NCBI GenBank assembly: GCA_021797525.1
Contig: JAJZZQ010000082.1
Span: forward strand, 1 to 14,937
Direction of reading: 5' to 3'
DNA: 14,937 nt
Source of the DNA: Thermoplasmata archaeon
GTDB lineage: Archaea; Thermoplasmatota; Thermoplasmata; Thermoplasmatales; Thermoplasmataceae
The notes under the pieces are model-generated. The model was not told the origin of the DNA. It was given only the letters and a program-made list of their open reading frames with translations, and ran no database searches. Position 1 is the first letter of the stretch. The number at the start of each line of letters is the position of its first letter. The translations under genes and the position numbers were made by a program. This document shows, in pieces, positions 1 to 7,047 of the stretch.

Positions 1-2
1 TT

Positions 3-356
3 AGAAATGCCATAGTGCGATCCAAAGGACTTGATTTTCGGATCACAGTCTGTTGTGAGTCCCTTGAAGAGGTGAAGCGATTTTCTTCACTTGAACCATA
101 TTCAATTGCATATGAGCCACCAGAGCTAATAGGTGGCAACGTTTCAGTCACTACTTCAAGACCTGAGATTATTAAGGAAGCCGCTGAAATATGCCATAAT
201 GAATATGTGAAACTTCTGGTTGGTGCGGGCATAAAGAATAGAAACGATGTTACAAAGTCCATTGAACTGGGAGCCGACGGAGTTCTACTTGCCTCTGGCG
301 TGGTACTCTCTAACAGCCCTCTTGATACGTTAAATTCATTAATTGTAAACTTATAG
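3..356 (+). CDS. tpiA: Triosephosphate isomerase, 3' part (5' end lies outside the window)
   Basis: This is the C-terminal half, about 117 residues, of an archaeal-type triosephosphate isomerase, which interconverts dihydroxyacetone phosphate and glyceraldehyde 3-phosphate in the cytoplasm. The frame is open to the left edge, so the GTG at 15 is an internal valine and not a start. The sequence shows AYEPPELIGG, which contains the family's catalytic glutamate, and later VGAGI and GADGVLLASGVV, the phosphate-binding loops of the last barrel strands. Archaeal enzymes of this family are short, around 220-230 residues, so roughly half is visible. It ends in TAG, 12 bases before the next gene on the same strand, with which it may be co-transcribed. 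Family assignment is secure from the motifs; quaternary structure cannot be judged. Confidence 0.93.
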   Translation, partial: RNAIVRSKGLDFRITVCCESLEEVKRFSSLEPYSIAYEPPELIGGNVSVTTSRPEIIKEAAEICHNEYVKLLVGAGIKNRNDVTKSIELGADGVLLASGVVLSNSPLDTLNSLIVNL

Positions 357-368
357 GGTTGAAATCTC

Positions 369-1046
369 ATGGCGAAACCTAAGGATGAGCCCCTGTTTGA
401 AATTCCAGAATTTGATGAAACTGATTACATCAGAAAGGAAAGGGAGCGAGCCAAAGCTATAATTCTGATCTTTATTATGGGACTCCTCACAGGGCTTCTT
501 GCCGGTTATCTGCAGCTTCTAGGATACACTTACCTTTCAGTCCTGGTGATGATTCTGGTGCTGGTATTCCTTGGGAAAATCCTCAGATTCCTTAAGGTAA
601 AAGTTTCCGAAAAAAATTCCCACAAGTTCCTTAACGGCGCCATGTATGTGCTTACTTGGATGCTGTTCTGGATCGTTTTCCTAAACCCCCCCATTCATGT
701 GGTTTCAGCTCCACAGATATCACAGGCGGATATGCACTATGACGGCCACTTGGTGCAACTTTCTACATCGGGAGTTAATTCATTTGTAACTTCCTCCTCA
801 TTACCGGGAGGCACCTATGCTTACCAGCTCAATCTCACTTCAAGGTACACCTTCACCGTTACATCTCTTGATTATCGTTCGTCATCATCCACCACTTACA
901 CACCAATATCGGATGCCCATTTCTTTGCATCAAACGATACCCTAATCTTCTCCTTTACATCCTCTGTTAACAACCAATACTATTTCCATATGAACTGGAG
1001 CGGGCATAACAGAACTGGAACTGTGGATTTCACGGTTTCCACATAA
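369..1046 (+). CDS. Membrane protein of unknown function with a C-terminal beta-rich ectodomain
   Basis: I do not recognise this 225-residue protein. It begins with a charged, acidic-then-basic segment of about 28 residues. Two hydrophobic helices follow at roughly 29-51 and 54-75, then a basic linker with a third helix at about 89-106. The last 115 residues are polar and very rich in Ser, Thr and Tyr, with alternating patterns typical of beta structure and several N-x-S/T sequons (NLT, NDT, NWS, NRT). With three membrane passes and a basic linker after helix 2, the N-terminus is most likely inside and the tail outside. An outer domain with possible N-glycosylation sites would suit an acidophile's cell surface, but this is inference. 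ATG at 369 is the only sensible start; no strong ribosome binding site is visible. It follows tpiA by 12 bases and is followed by a tRNA 9 bases after its stop. Confidence 0.75.
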   Translation: MAKPKDEPLFEIPEFDETDYIRKERERAKAIILIFIMGLLTGLLAGYLQLLGYTYLSVLVMILVLVFLGKILRFLKVKVSEKNSHKFLNGAMYVLTWMLFWIVFLNPPIHVVSAPQISQADMHYDGHLVQLSTSGVNSFVTSSSLPGGTYAYQLNLTSRYTFTVTSLDYRSSSSTTYTPISDAHFFASNDTLIFSFTSSVNNQYYFHMNWSGHNRTGTVDFTVST

Positions 1047-1055
1047 TAATATGAT

Positions 1056-1130
1056 GCAGGTGTAGTGTAGTCTGGTCTAGCACGAGAGCCTTCCAAGCTT
1101 TCAACCCGGGTCCAAATCCCGGCACCTGCA
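1056..1130 (+). tRNA. tRNA-Gly (anticodon UCC)
   Basis: A full cloverleaf can be drawn. The acceptor arm 1056-1062 pairs perfectly with 1123-1129, with discriminator A at 1130. The D stem is 1065-1068 with 1080-1083, around a GG-containing loop. The anticodon stem is 1085-1089 with 1097-1101, including one G-U pair, and the loop carries TCC at 1092-1094. The variable loop has four bases, and the T stem 1106-1110 pairs with 1118-1122. UCC reads glycine GGA codons, and A73 is usual for archaeal tRNA-Gly. There is no intron, and CCA is not encoded because ATT follows, so it would be added enzymatically. The T loop reads TCCAAAT, so position 55 is C in the DNA rather than the usual T. Confidence 0.95.
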
Positions 1131-1321
1131 ATTATTAAGGTGTCATGGAAATTGCGTCTGGTATACACCATTTCTTGTTTTCATAATTTATTATTTCTCA
1201 TATAGCCAACGTTCTCTTTGCAATTATGAAAGCAAAAAGAATCAGATATATTTGGATAAAGGCAGACTCTTTCTGTTCCGTATTACATATTATTTATCTT
1301 GAAAGAGACGTTTTGGGTTCC
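1131..1321. other. Intergenic region between tRNA-Gly and hutH
   Basis: This is 191 bases without a supported gene. The first part, just after the tRNA, holds pyrimidine-rich T runs around 1168-1180 that could end tRNA transcription. The distal part holds the hutH promoter. An in-frame ATG at 1226 would extend HutH by 32 residues, but that stretch shows no family similarity and the promoter lies inside it. Confidence 0.6.
1290..1298 (+). promoter_or_regulatory. TATA-like box of hutH
   Basis: The sequence TATTTATC is centred about 27 bases before the ATG at 1322. That is the distance from an archaeal TATA box to the transcription start, so the mRNA would begin at or next to the start codon and be leaderless. 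This supports 1322 as the start of HutH. Confidence 0.6.
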
Positions 1322-2818
1322 ATGACAGTCACACTTGACGGAAATTCCCTTGACATAGATTCTCTATATCGCATAGCAGTTGATCATGAAGACGTTGAGA
1401 TAGATAAGTCAGCGCTGGAAAGAACCAGAGAATCGAGAAAGTCACTTGAGCAACTCTATGAGTCTGGAATTAATATTTATGGTGTCAACACCGGCTTTGG
1501 AAATCTGCTCAACACCAAGATATCCCCGGAAAACCGTATAGACCTTCAATTAAACCTGATAAGAAGCCATTCATCGGGTGTTGGTTTACCTCTCCCCAAA
1601 TCCTGTGTCAGGGCGATGATTGTTGTCAGGCTGAATAGCCTTCTGAAAGGATTCTCAGGAATAACTATTGCACTTCTTGAATTTATGAGGGATGTGCTGA
1701 ATTCACAATTCTGTCCATATGTACCAAGGTATGGTTCTGTAGGTGCAAGTGGAGATCTGGCTCCGTTGGCCCATATCGCACTCTCAATGATGGGGGAAGG
1801 AAAGGCATATTTCATGAATGAAGAACTTGAAAGTGGAGTAGCTCTCAGGAAGGCTGGACTCAAACCGTACAGTTTCAAAGAAAAGGAAGGTGTATCTTTC
1901 ATAAATGGTACAGCCGCAATCTGCGGAATACTCGCCATTAATCTCAAGCGTTCATACAACCTGATAAAGGAGGCTATTTTGGCTGCCGGGATATCGTTTG
2001 AAGCCCTCAGAGGGACTACAAGGGCTTTTACTTCATGGGCTCTGGCAGCAAGGAATCAACCAGGTCAGTCGCTAATTGGCAGAGAGATGCTGAATATTCT
2101 CAATGGCAGCCAAAATCTGAAAGACCCATACAACACCAAAATACAGGATGCATATTCACTGAGATGCATTCCCCAGGTTTACGGAGCAGTACTTGATACA
2201 ATCAATTACACAAGAACAGTTTTGGAAAGGGAAATAAACAGTGTTACGGACAATCCCCTGATCCATGACGGAGAATATGTCTCTGCCGGAAATTTCCATG
2301 GGGAACCGGTAGCCCTCGTATCGGATTTCATGGCTATAGCCCTCACTGATCTCGGCAATATGATAGAGCGCAGGATCGCAAGGCTGACTGACAGCTCTCT
2401 CAGCGGACTCCCCCCTTTTCTTTCACCTTCCAGTGGCCTGAACTCCGGTTATATGATCCCACAATATGTTGCAGCAGCACTTTGTAACAGGAACAAGACT
2501 CTGTGTTTTCCATCAACCGCAGATTCCATCCCCACTTCTGCAAACCAGGAAGACCATGTGAGTATGGGCACAAACGCTGCAATAAAGCTTTCAGAAATCC
2601 TTGATAATGTTGAGGACATTGTCGCAATAGAGATGCTGCTTTCATCACAGGGAGTTCATTTCTTAAAGGATGAGGTATCGAAAACTGTTAATGAAATTGT
2701 TAAGGAATTTAGAAAGATTGTTCCAGTGATGGATAAGGATCGGCCACCGTCACCAGATATTGAAAAGGCCAGGGATTTCCTCAGAAAACTGGATCTTAGT
2801 AATATCAGGCTGGAATAA
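1322..2818 (+). CDS. hutH: Histidine ammonia-lyase
   Basis: HutH removes ammonia from L-histidine to give trans-urocanate, the first step of histidine breakdown, in the cytoplasm. The 498-residue product matches the usual length of about 500. The self-cyclising Ala142-Ser143-Gly144 triad that forms the MIO cofactor is present in GASGDLAPLAH. Tyr53 in YGVNTGFGNL and His83 in RSHSSGVG fall at the same numbers as in the Pseudomonas enzyme. Downstream are TDNPL, NFHGEP and NQEDHVSMG, with the active-site Glu at 410. Start 1322 is chosen because numbering then agrees with the family and a TATA-like box sits about 27 bases upstream. No hutU, hutI or hutG is in the window, so the fate of urocanate cannot be read here. 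thrS starts 40 bases downstream. Other MIO enzymes such as phenylalanine or tyrosine lyases are less likely because the histidine-type motifs are intact. Confidence 0.94.
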   Translation: MTVTLDGNSLDIDSLYRIAVDHEDVEIDKSALERTRESRKSLEQLYESGINIYGVNTGFGNLLNTKISPENRIDLQLNLIRSHSSGVGLPLPKSCVRAMIVVRLNSLLKGFSGITIALLEFMRDVLNSQFCPYVPRYGSVGASGDLAPLAHIALSMMGEGKAYFMNEELESGVALRKAGLKPYSFKEKEGVSFINGTAAICGILAINLKRSYNLIKEAILAAGISFEALRGTTRAFTSWALAARNQPGQSLIGREMLNILNGSQNLKDPYNTKIQDAYSLRCIPQVYGAVLDTINYTRTVLEREINSVTDNPLIHDGEYVSAGNFHGEPVALVSDFMAIALTDLGNMIERRIARLTDSSLSGLPPFLSPSSGLNSGYMIPQYVAAALCNRNKTLCFPSTADSIPTSANQEDHVSMGTNAAIKLSEILDNVEDIVAIEMLLSSQGVHFLKDEVSKTVNEIVKEFRKIVPVMDKDRPPSPDIEKARDFLRKLDLSNIRLE

Positions 2819-2828
2819 TCCTGTTAAG

Positions 2829-2858
2829 TTCTTTATATTCATTATCTATAAGGTGAGG
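2829..2858 (+). promoter_or_regulatory. Possible thrS promoter and ribosome binding site
   Basis: An AT-rich CTTTATATTC at 2831-2840 lies about 24 bases before the thrS ATG and could be a TATA box. AGGTGA at 2851-2856 matches the archaeal anti-Shine-Dalgarno complement but ends only 2 bases before ATG, closer than usual. thrS may therefore have its own promoter as well as read-through from hutH. Confidence 0.4.
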
Positions 2859-4877
2859 ATGTCTCAGCAGGATATTCAAATGGTGGAGGTGAAAAAGGGA
2901 GAGATCTTTGCCGAAGCGCTTAAGCGCAGAGGCGTTAAAGATGCAGTAGCTGCGTCTCTCGATGGAAAGGAGTTTGACCTTACCACTACTGCTGACAATG
3001 ATTGTAAAATTGCCCCGATTAGAGCCGGCACCCCAGAGGGCCTGAAGATATTGAGACATTCAGCAGCACATCTTCTTGCTGATGCCGTAACTGAAATGTT
3101 TCCGAATGCAAAGCCAAATGCCGGCCCTCCCACAGATGATGGCTTCTATTATGACATAAAGATGGAGCCTGTCAATCAGGAATACCTCGAAAAGATCGAA
3201 AAGAGAATGAAGGAGATTGCCTCCATGAATATTCCCATTGTAAGGGAGATTCATACAAAGGAGGAACTGAAAGACCTGTTCCGGGATAACCCTTTCAAAT
3301 CAGAGAAGATAGAGGAAAGCATCCCGGATGGAGGGAGTTCTTCAGTTTACAGGCAGGGAAAATTTGCAGATTTCTGCCGTGGCCCTCATGTTCCCAGCAC
3401 TGGGTATCTGCGAAATATAAAACTTCTATCTGTGGCAAGTGCCCATTACAAGGGCGATGACAGGAATCCGGAGCTTGTAAGAATATATGGCACTGCATTC
3501 GAGTCTGATGATTCACTTAAAAAATTCCTGAAAAACAGAGAGGAAGCGGCCAAGAGGGACCACAGAAGAATAGGACAGGAGATGGACCTCTTCGTATTCA
3601 ATTCTGAGAGGGCACCCGGATTTCCATTTTACACACCAAATGGGACTATACTTAAAAATGAACTTACTCAGTTCATGAAAGAACTTAACCGGGAGTATGG
3701 CTGGGAGGACGTGCAGACACCCCATATATTCAGGGATACCATCTGGAAACAGTCTGGCCACTACGCAAAATACAAGGAGAACATGTTCCTCTTTACCCTA
3801 CCTGACGGGGATAATTACGGAGTAAAGCCAATGAACTGTCCCGGCCATATAATAATATTTGAACGGACACCAAAAAGTTACAGAGAACTCCCTGTGCTTT
3901 ACTCTGAGCCCGGTACTGTCTACAGATATGAGAAATCAGGAGAGGTGGGTGGACTTACTAGGCCCAGAATGTTCACAGTTGATGATGGCCACGGATTTCT
4001 CAGGCCGGATCAGATCCTTACGGAAATATCCAGAGTCATTGAGATGATACGTAAGACCTTCAATACGGTCTTCGGAAGTATGGAACTTACATTTGAACTC
4101 AGTGCAATAGATCAGAGCAAACCAGAAAATTACCTCATAAGGTATAACTGCCAGAAATGCGGATACCAGATCGAAACAAGAAGATCATCAAGTGAGGATT
4201 CGCTCACCTGCCCTGAATGTGGTTCTGATGATCTTAAGCCTGACTTCAGCCTCTGGGATGAGGCCACCGATCAGCTTCGAACCGCACTTCAGAAATCAGG
4301 AATACCTTTCAAGGAGATTCCAGGAGAGGCGGCATTCTATGGCCCTAAGATAGATGTTCATATCAGGGACGCTCTGGGCAGAAGCTGGCAGCTGTCAACC
4401 ATACAGGTTGATTTCTTCATGCCATCAAACTTCGGGCTTTATTACATAAACCAGGAGAGCAGGCATGACAGGATCATAATGCTTCACAGGGCAATATTCG
4501 GTTCCTATGAAAGGTTCATGGCAATACTCATTGAACATTTTGCCGGCAAATTCCCTACCTGGCTATCCCCACTCCAGGCTTATATCGTTCCTGTAAGTGA
4601 AAAATTTTCCGATTATGCAATGACAGTTGAAAGAGAGTTCAGAAAAGCAGGGATAAGGGCAAAGGCAGACCTGAGCAGTGAGACTATGAATAAGAAAATT
4701 AAGATGATCAGAACGATGCGCCCCTCTTATGTTATTGTTGTTGGAGAAAGAGAGGAGAGCCAGAAAACAGTAACTCTTCGGAACAGGGAGAACAGGCAAA
4801 CCGAGCTGAAACTTTCAGATGCGGTTGAAAGGATACACAGGGAGATAAGCGAAAGATTGCCTTCCCAGACGCTCTGA
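2859..4877 (+). CDS. thrS: Threonyl-tRNA synthetase, bacterial-type domain layout with a zinc-ribbon-like insert
   Basis: ThrRS attaches threonine to tRNA-Thr. The 672-residue product has the bacterial layout. A TGS-like N-terminal domain covers about residues 8-55. The N2 editing domain follows, with HSAAH (His67, His71) and CRGPH (Cys173, His177), which hydrolyses mischarged Ser-tRNA-Thr. The class II catalytic core then runs to about 560, with the zinc ligands Cys327 (MNCPGH), His378 (DDGHGF) and His543 (LHRAIFGS), and an anticodon-binding domain ends the protein. Most archaeal ThrRS instead have an unrelated editing domain, so this gene may have a bacterial origin. Unusually, an insert at about 425-460 carries CQKC (431-434) and CPEC (451-454), between a strand ending FELS and the helix beginning WDEAT, where the E. 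coli enzyme has only a short loop. ATG 2859 is preferred over the in-frame ATG at 2760, which lies inside hutH. Confidence 0.96.
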   Translation: MSQQDIQMVEVKKGEIFAEALKRRGVKDAVAASLDGKEFDLTTTADNDCKIAPIRAGTPEGLKILRHSAAHLLADAVTEMFPNAKPNAGPPTDDGFYYDIKMEPVNQEYLEKIEKRMKEIASMNIPIVREIHTKEELKDLFRDNPFKSEKIEESIPDGGSSSVYRQGKFADFCRGPHVPSTGYLRNIKLLSVASAHYKGDDRNPELVRIYGTAFESDDSLKKFLKNREEAAKRDHRRIGQEMDLFVFNSERAPGFPFYTPNGTILKNELTQFMKELNREYGWEDVQTPHIFRDTIWKQSGHYAKYKENMFLFTLPDGDNYGVKPMNCPGHIIIFERTPKSYRELPVLYSEPGTVYRYEKSGEVGGLTRPRMFTVDDGHGFLRPDQILTEISRVIEMIRKTFNTVFGSMELTFELSAIDQSKPENYLIRYNCQKCGYQIETRRSSSEDSLTCPECGSDDLKPDFSLWDEATDQLRTALQKSGIPFKEIPGEAAFYGPKIDVHIRDALGRSWQLSTIQVDFFMPSNFGLYYINQESRHDRIIMLHRAIFGSYERFMAILIEHFAGKFPTWLSPLQAYIVPVSEKFSDYAMTVEREFRKAGIRAKADLSSETMNKKIKMIRTMRPSYVIVVGEREESQKTVTLRNRENRQTELKLSDAVERIHREISERLPSQTL

Positions 4878-4926
4878 AAGTTCGTGCATTTTCAAAGAAA
4901 ATTAATTTGAAAGGCGCGAAGACTTT
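4877..4926. terminator. Long hairpin filling the gap between converging thrS and etfA
   Basis: Bases 4881-4896 pair with 4906-4920 around a 9-base loop (4897-4905). There are 15 pairs, two of them G-T, with only A4888 unpaired. AAAG at 4877-4880 can extend the stem with CTTT at 4923-4926 across a two-base bulge. The structure runs from the last base of the thrS stop codon to the first base of the etfA stop. It is symmetric enough to form in either transcript, so a bidirectional terminator or 3'-end stabiliser is likely. This is read by eye, without an energy calculation. Confidence 0.55.
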
Positions 4927-5969
4927 TACTTCTTCTCTTTCCCTTTCTTTCTTTTCTTCAGCTCTTCAATGAACACCGGAAGAATCTCGTACAGGTCACC
5001 GTTTATAACATAGTCAGAGTATCTGGTTATCTCGGCATCAGGGTCTTTGTTCACGGCGATCACGGTCTTGCTGTCCATCATTCCAACTATGTGCTGAGGC
5101 TTACCTGATATTCCAGCAGCAATATACAGATCCGGCCTGACTATTTTTCCTGTTTGGCCTACCTGATGGTCCCGGGGAGCCCAGCCAAGATCGGCAACAG
5201 GCCTTGTAACTCCATAGGAGCCACCCATTAGTTCTGCAAGCTGTTCAATGAGCTTCAGACCATCAGCGTTACCCATTCCTAGCCCACCTGAAACCAGCAC
5301 TTTGGAGACTGTTATGTCTTCTCCTCCTTTAGGCTTGAAGCTTAGGATCTCCTCCCTTAGCTGATCCTTCTTCAGCTCAACCTTTCTGATCTCCTTTTTA
5401 AATGTCCGTTTCTCATCATATGGGGGGACATCAAAAGTGCCTGGCCTTGAAGTGGCCATCTGAGGCCTGTGCTTTTCGCACCTGATCTCAGACATAGTGC
5501 TGTCCCCATAATCAGGCCTCCTCGCTATGAGTATGTCCGTTTCAGGTTCGACATCTATCTCCATGCAATCTGCTGTGAGGCCTGACTGGACCCTTACTGC
5601 TGTCCTTGCAGCAAGGTCCCTTCCATTCTTTGTTCCGGGAACTATTAGTATGTTGGGCTTCTTCTCGAAGACCATGCCTGAAAGAATATCGGTAAATGGC
5701 CTGGACCTGTACATGGAAAGGTCTTTGGATTCAAAGCCGTATACCTCATCACACCCATATTTCCCGGCATCTTCAACCATGGAATCTACTTTATCTCCAA
5801 TTACTACACCTATACAGGGCTCCTTCACCTTATCGGCCATTTTCCTTCCCACGCCGATCATCTCATGTGTAGCCCTTGTAAGGTTTCCACCGAAGGAATC
5901 GAGATATACCATTATCCCTTTGTACTGTGAAACATCTTTTGGCGGCTCAGCCTTTTTCATCTCTGCCAT
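4926..5969 (-). CDS. etfA: Electron transfer flavoprotein alpha subunit (FixB/EtfA)
   Basis: The alpha subunit carries the movable FAD that passes electrons from the EtfB site to the FixC dehydrogenase. The 347-residue product has the N-terminal Rossmann-like half and the conserved C-terminal FAD domain, with SGGLGMG at 227-233, TRP at 255-257, QVGQTG at 269-274, AAGISG and QH at 284-293, and AVNKD near 305. Length is slightly above the usual 320 or so because of a charged N-terminal stretch and a lysine-rich tail (KKRKKGKEKK). ATG 5969 lies 1 base after the etfB stop. A GAGGCTGAT element about 9 bases upstream looks like a Shine-Dalgarno site; an internal Met at residue 4 (5960) is an alternative. 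It is the last gene of the fixC-fixX-etfB-etfA operon and converges on thrS. Confidence 0.95.
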   Translation of the reverse strand: MAEMKKAEPPKDVSQYKGIMVYLDSFGGNLTRATHEMIGVGRKMADKVKEPCIGVVIGDKVDSMVEDAGKYGCDEVYGFESKDLSMYRSRPFTDILSGMVFEKKPNILIVPGTKNGRDLAARTAVRVQSGLTADCMEIDVEPETDILIARRPDYGDSTMSEIRCEKHRPQMATSRPGTFDVPPYDEKRTFKKEIRKVELKKDQLREEILSFKPKGGEDITVSKVLVSGGLGMGNADGLKLIEQLAELMGGSYGVTRPVADLGWAPRDHQVGQTGKIVRPDLYIAAGISGKPQHIVGMMDSKTVIAVNKDPDAEITRYSDYVINGDLYEILPVFIEELKKRKKGKEKK

Positions 5970-5970
5970 T

Positions 5971-6777
5971 TCAATCAGCCTCTAACTTTATAACCCCGGT
6001 TTTTACCAGATTATCTATGAACTCAGGGATTTTGTCTTTTTCTATCTTTTCTGCTTTTCTGTCCTTCCTTGGGAATGGGAGCATTTTCTTTACAACTGTG
6101 GGTGAGGATCTTAGCCCAACCCAGTCAGCAGGTATGTTAATGTTGGCAAGCGACCACGTGATAATGCCCCGTTTCATTGCGTCGATCTTTTTCCTGAGTG
6201 TTGCTCTTCGAGGGTCATTGGAATCTGTAAGTATGGTAACAACAGCTGGAGTGGGGATTCTTACCTCCTCTACTCCATTTTCCAGTTCCCTCTCGGCAAT
6301 AACGAAACCATCTTCATATGTAACTTTTCGGGAATAAGAGGCAAGTTCAGCCCCAATGAATTCTGCCACACCTGGGCCAACATGCCCGGTACTAGAGTCA
6401 GATGTCTTTTCACCGGCAAATACTATATCGACATCCCCCATCTTCTTAATTGCAGCCGCAACTGTAAGACTGGTTGGATATGTATCTGAGCCTGCAACCG
6501 CTCTGTCACTTATCAGAACAGCCTCATCTGCACCTCTTGACATGCATTCCATCAGAAATGGTTCAGCAAAAGGAGGAGCCATGGTCATTACGGTGACCTT
6601 TGCATCCATTTTGTCTTTGATTTGCAATGCCGCCTCAAGAGCGTTCTCATCGGCAGGATTGATTATATTTGTAGCCATGGATCTGTTCAGAGTGAATGTT
6701 ACAGGATCTACGAAAACCTCTTTCCCGTCAGGAACTACCTTTATCAGAACAACAAGATGTAGAGCCACCTGAATCAC
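5971..6777 (-). CDS. etfB: Electron transfer flavoprotein beta subunit (FixA/EtfB)
   Basis: The beta subunit pairs with EtfA. In FixABCX-type complexes it holds the FAD that takes electrons from NADH. The 268-residue product has the N-terminal strand LVVLIKVVPDG, NPADENALEAAL at 40-51, the segment RGADEAVLISD with AGSDTYPTS at about 81-103, GEKTSDSSTGHVGPGVAE at 122-139, and RIPTPAVVTI near 173-182. The VGP-x2-AE loop resembles bifurcating EtfB sequences more than mitochondrial-type ones, judged from memory. The GTG at 6777 overlaps the fixX stop in a GTGA arrangement, suggesting translational coupling. A second in-frame GTG at 6768 has GGTGAT 4 bases upstream and would give a 265-residue protein starting ALHLVVLIK, so the exact start is open. 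Confidence 0.94.
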   Translation of the reverse strand: MIQVALHLVVLIKVVPDGKEVFVDPVTFTLNRSMATNIINPADENALEAALQIKDKMDAKVTVMTMAPPFAEPFLMECMSRGADEAVLISDRAVAGSDTYPTSLTVAAAIKKMGDVDIVFAGEKTSDSSTGHVGPGVAEFIGAELASYSRKVTYEDGFVIAERELENGVEEVRIPTPAVVTILTDSNDPRRATLRKKIDAMKRGIITWSLANINIPADWVGLRSSPTVVKKMLPFPRKDRKAEKIEKDKIPEFIDNLVKTGVIKLEAD

Positions 6778-7046
6778 CCGTACTTGTATTTCACGCCATG
6801 AGCGCCTTTGCTATTTGTCCAAGAGACACTGCCATGGGCACATGCAACAACGCATGTTCCGCATTCCACGCAGTCCTCATACTTGAAGTTGAGTTTGCCG
6901 TCGATGAGGGTATAGCATTTGGCGGGGCATGAGAATGTGCAGAAATGATCCGGGCATGTCTCGCATATATCAGGTTTTACCGTAATGTGGGCATACGTTC
7001 TGTCAATCTTATAATTCAAAAGTGCAAGCCTGTCTTCTAGTTTCAT
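6774..7046 (-). CDS. fixX: FixX-type ferredoxin-like protein
   Basis: FixX is the iron-sulfur partner of FixC and carries electrons towards the quinone site. The 90-residue product has C59-x2-C62-x2-C65-x3-C69, a classical [4Fe-4S] motif. A second group at C28, C31, C36 and C40, with an extra C44, in the family pattern CP-x-CT-x-CPA-x-CY probably holds another cluster; family members characterised as EtfX carry two. The start is well supported: GGAGG lies 7 bases before the ATG, inside the end of fixC, whose stop is 1 base away. Its stop overlaps the GTG start of etfB. An ordinary free ferredoxin is less likely given the CPA-x-CY motif and the neighbours. Confidence 0.93.
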   Translation of the reverse strand: MKLEDRLALLNYKIDRTYAHITVKPDICETCPDHFCTFSCPAKCYTLIDGKLNFKYEDCVECGTCVVACAHGSVSWTNSKGAHGVKYKYG

Positions 7047-7047
7047 T

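Noticed and set aside
980..1171. Minus-strand reading frame across the tRNA-Gly
   Set aside because: It runs through a complete tRNA cloverleaf and has no protein features.
1226..1321. In-frame N-terminal extension of HutH from ATG 1226
   Set aside because: It contains the probable TATA box, has no family-like sequence, and would break the residue numbering that otherwise matches characterised enzymes.
2760..2858. In-frame extension of ThrRS from ATG 2760
   Set aside because: It lies inside the end of hutH and crosses the intergenic AT-rich region; the TGS domain begins only after ATG 2859.
5527..6772. Three overlapping plus-strand reading frames of 136-152 codons opposite etfA and etfB
   Set aside because: Their translations are low-complexity, Ser/Pro-rich shadows of well-supported minus-strand genes, with no ribosome binding sites or recognisable domains.
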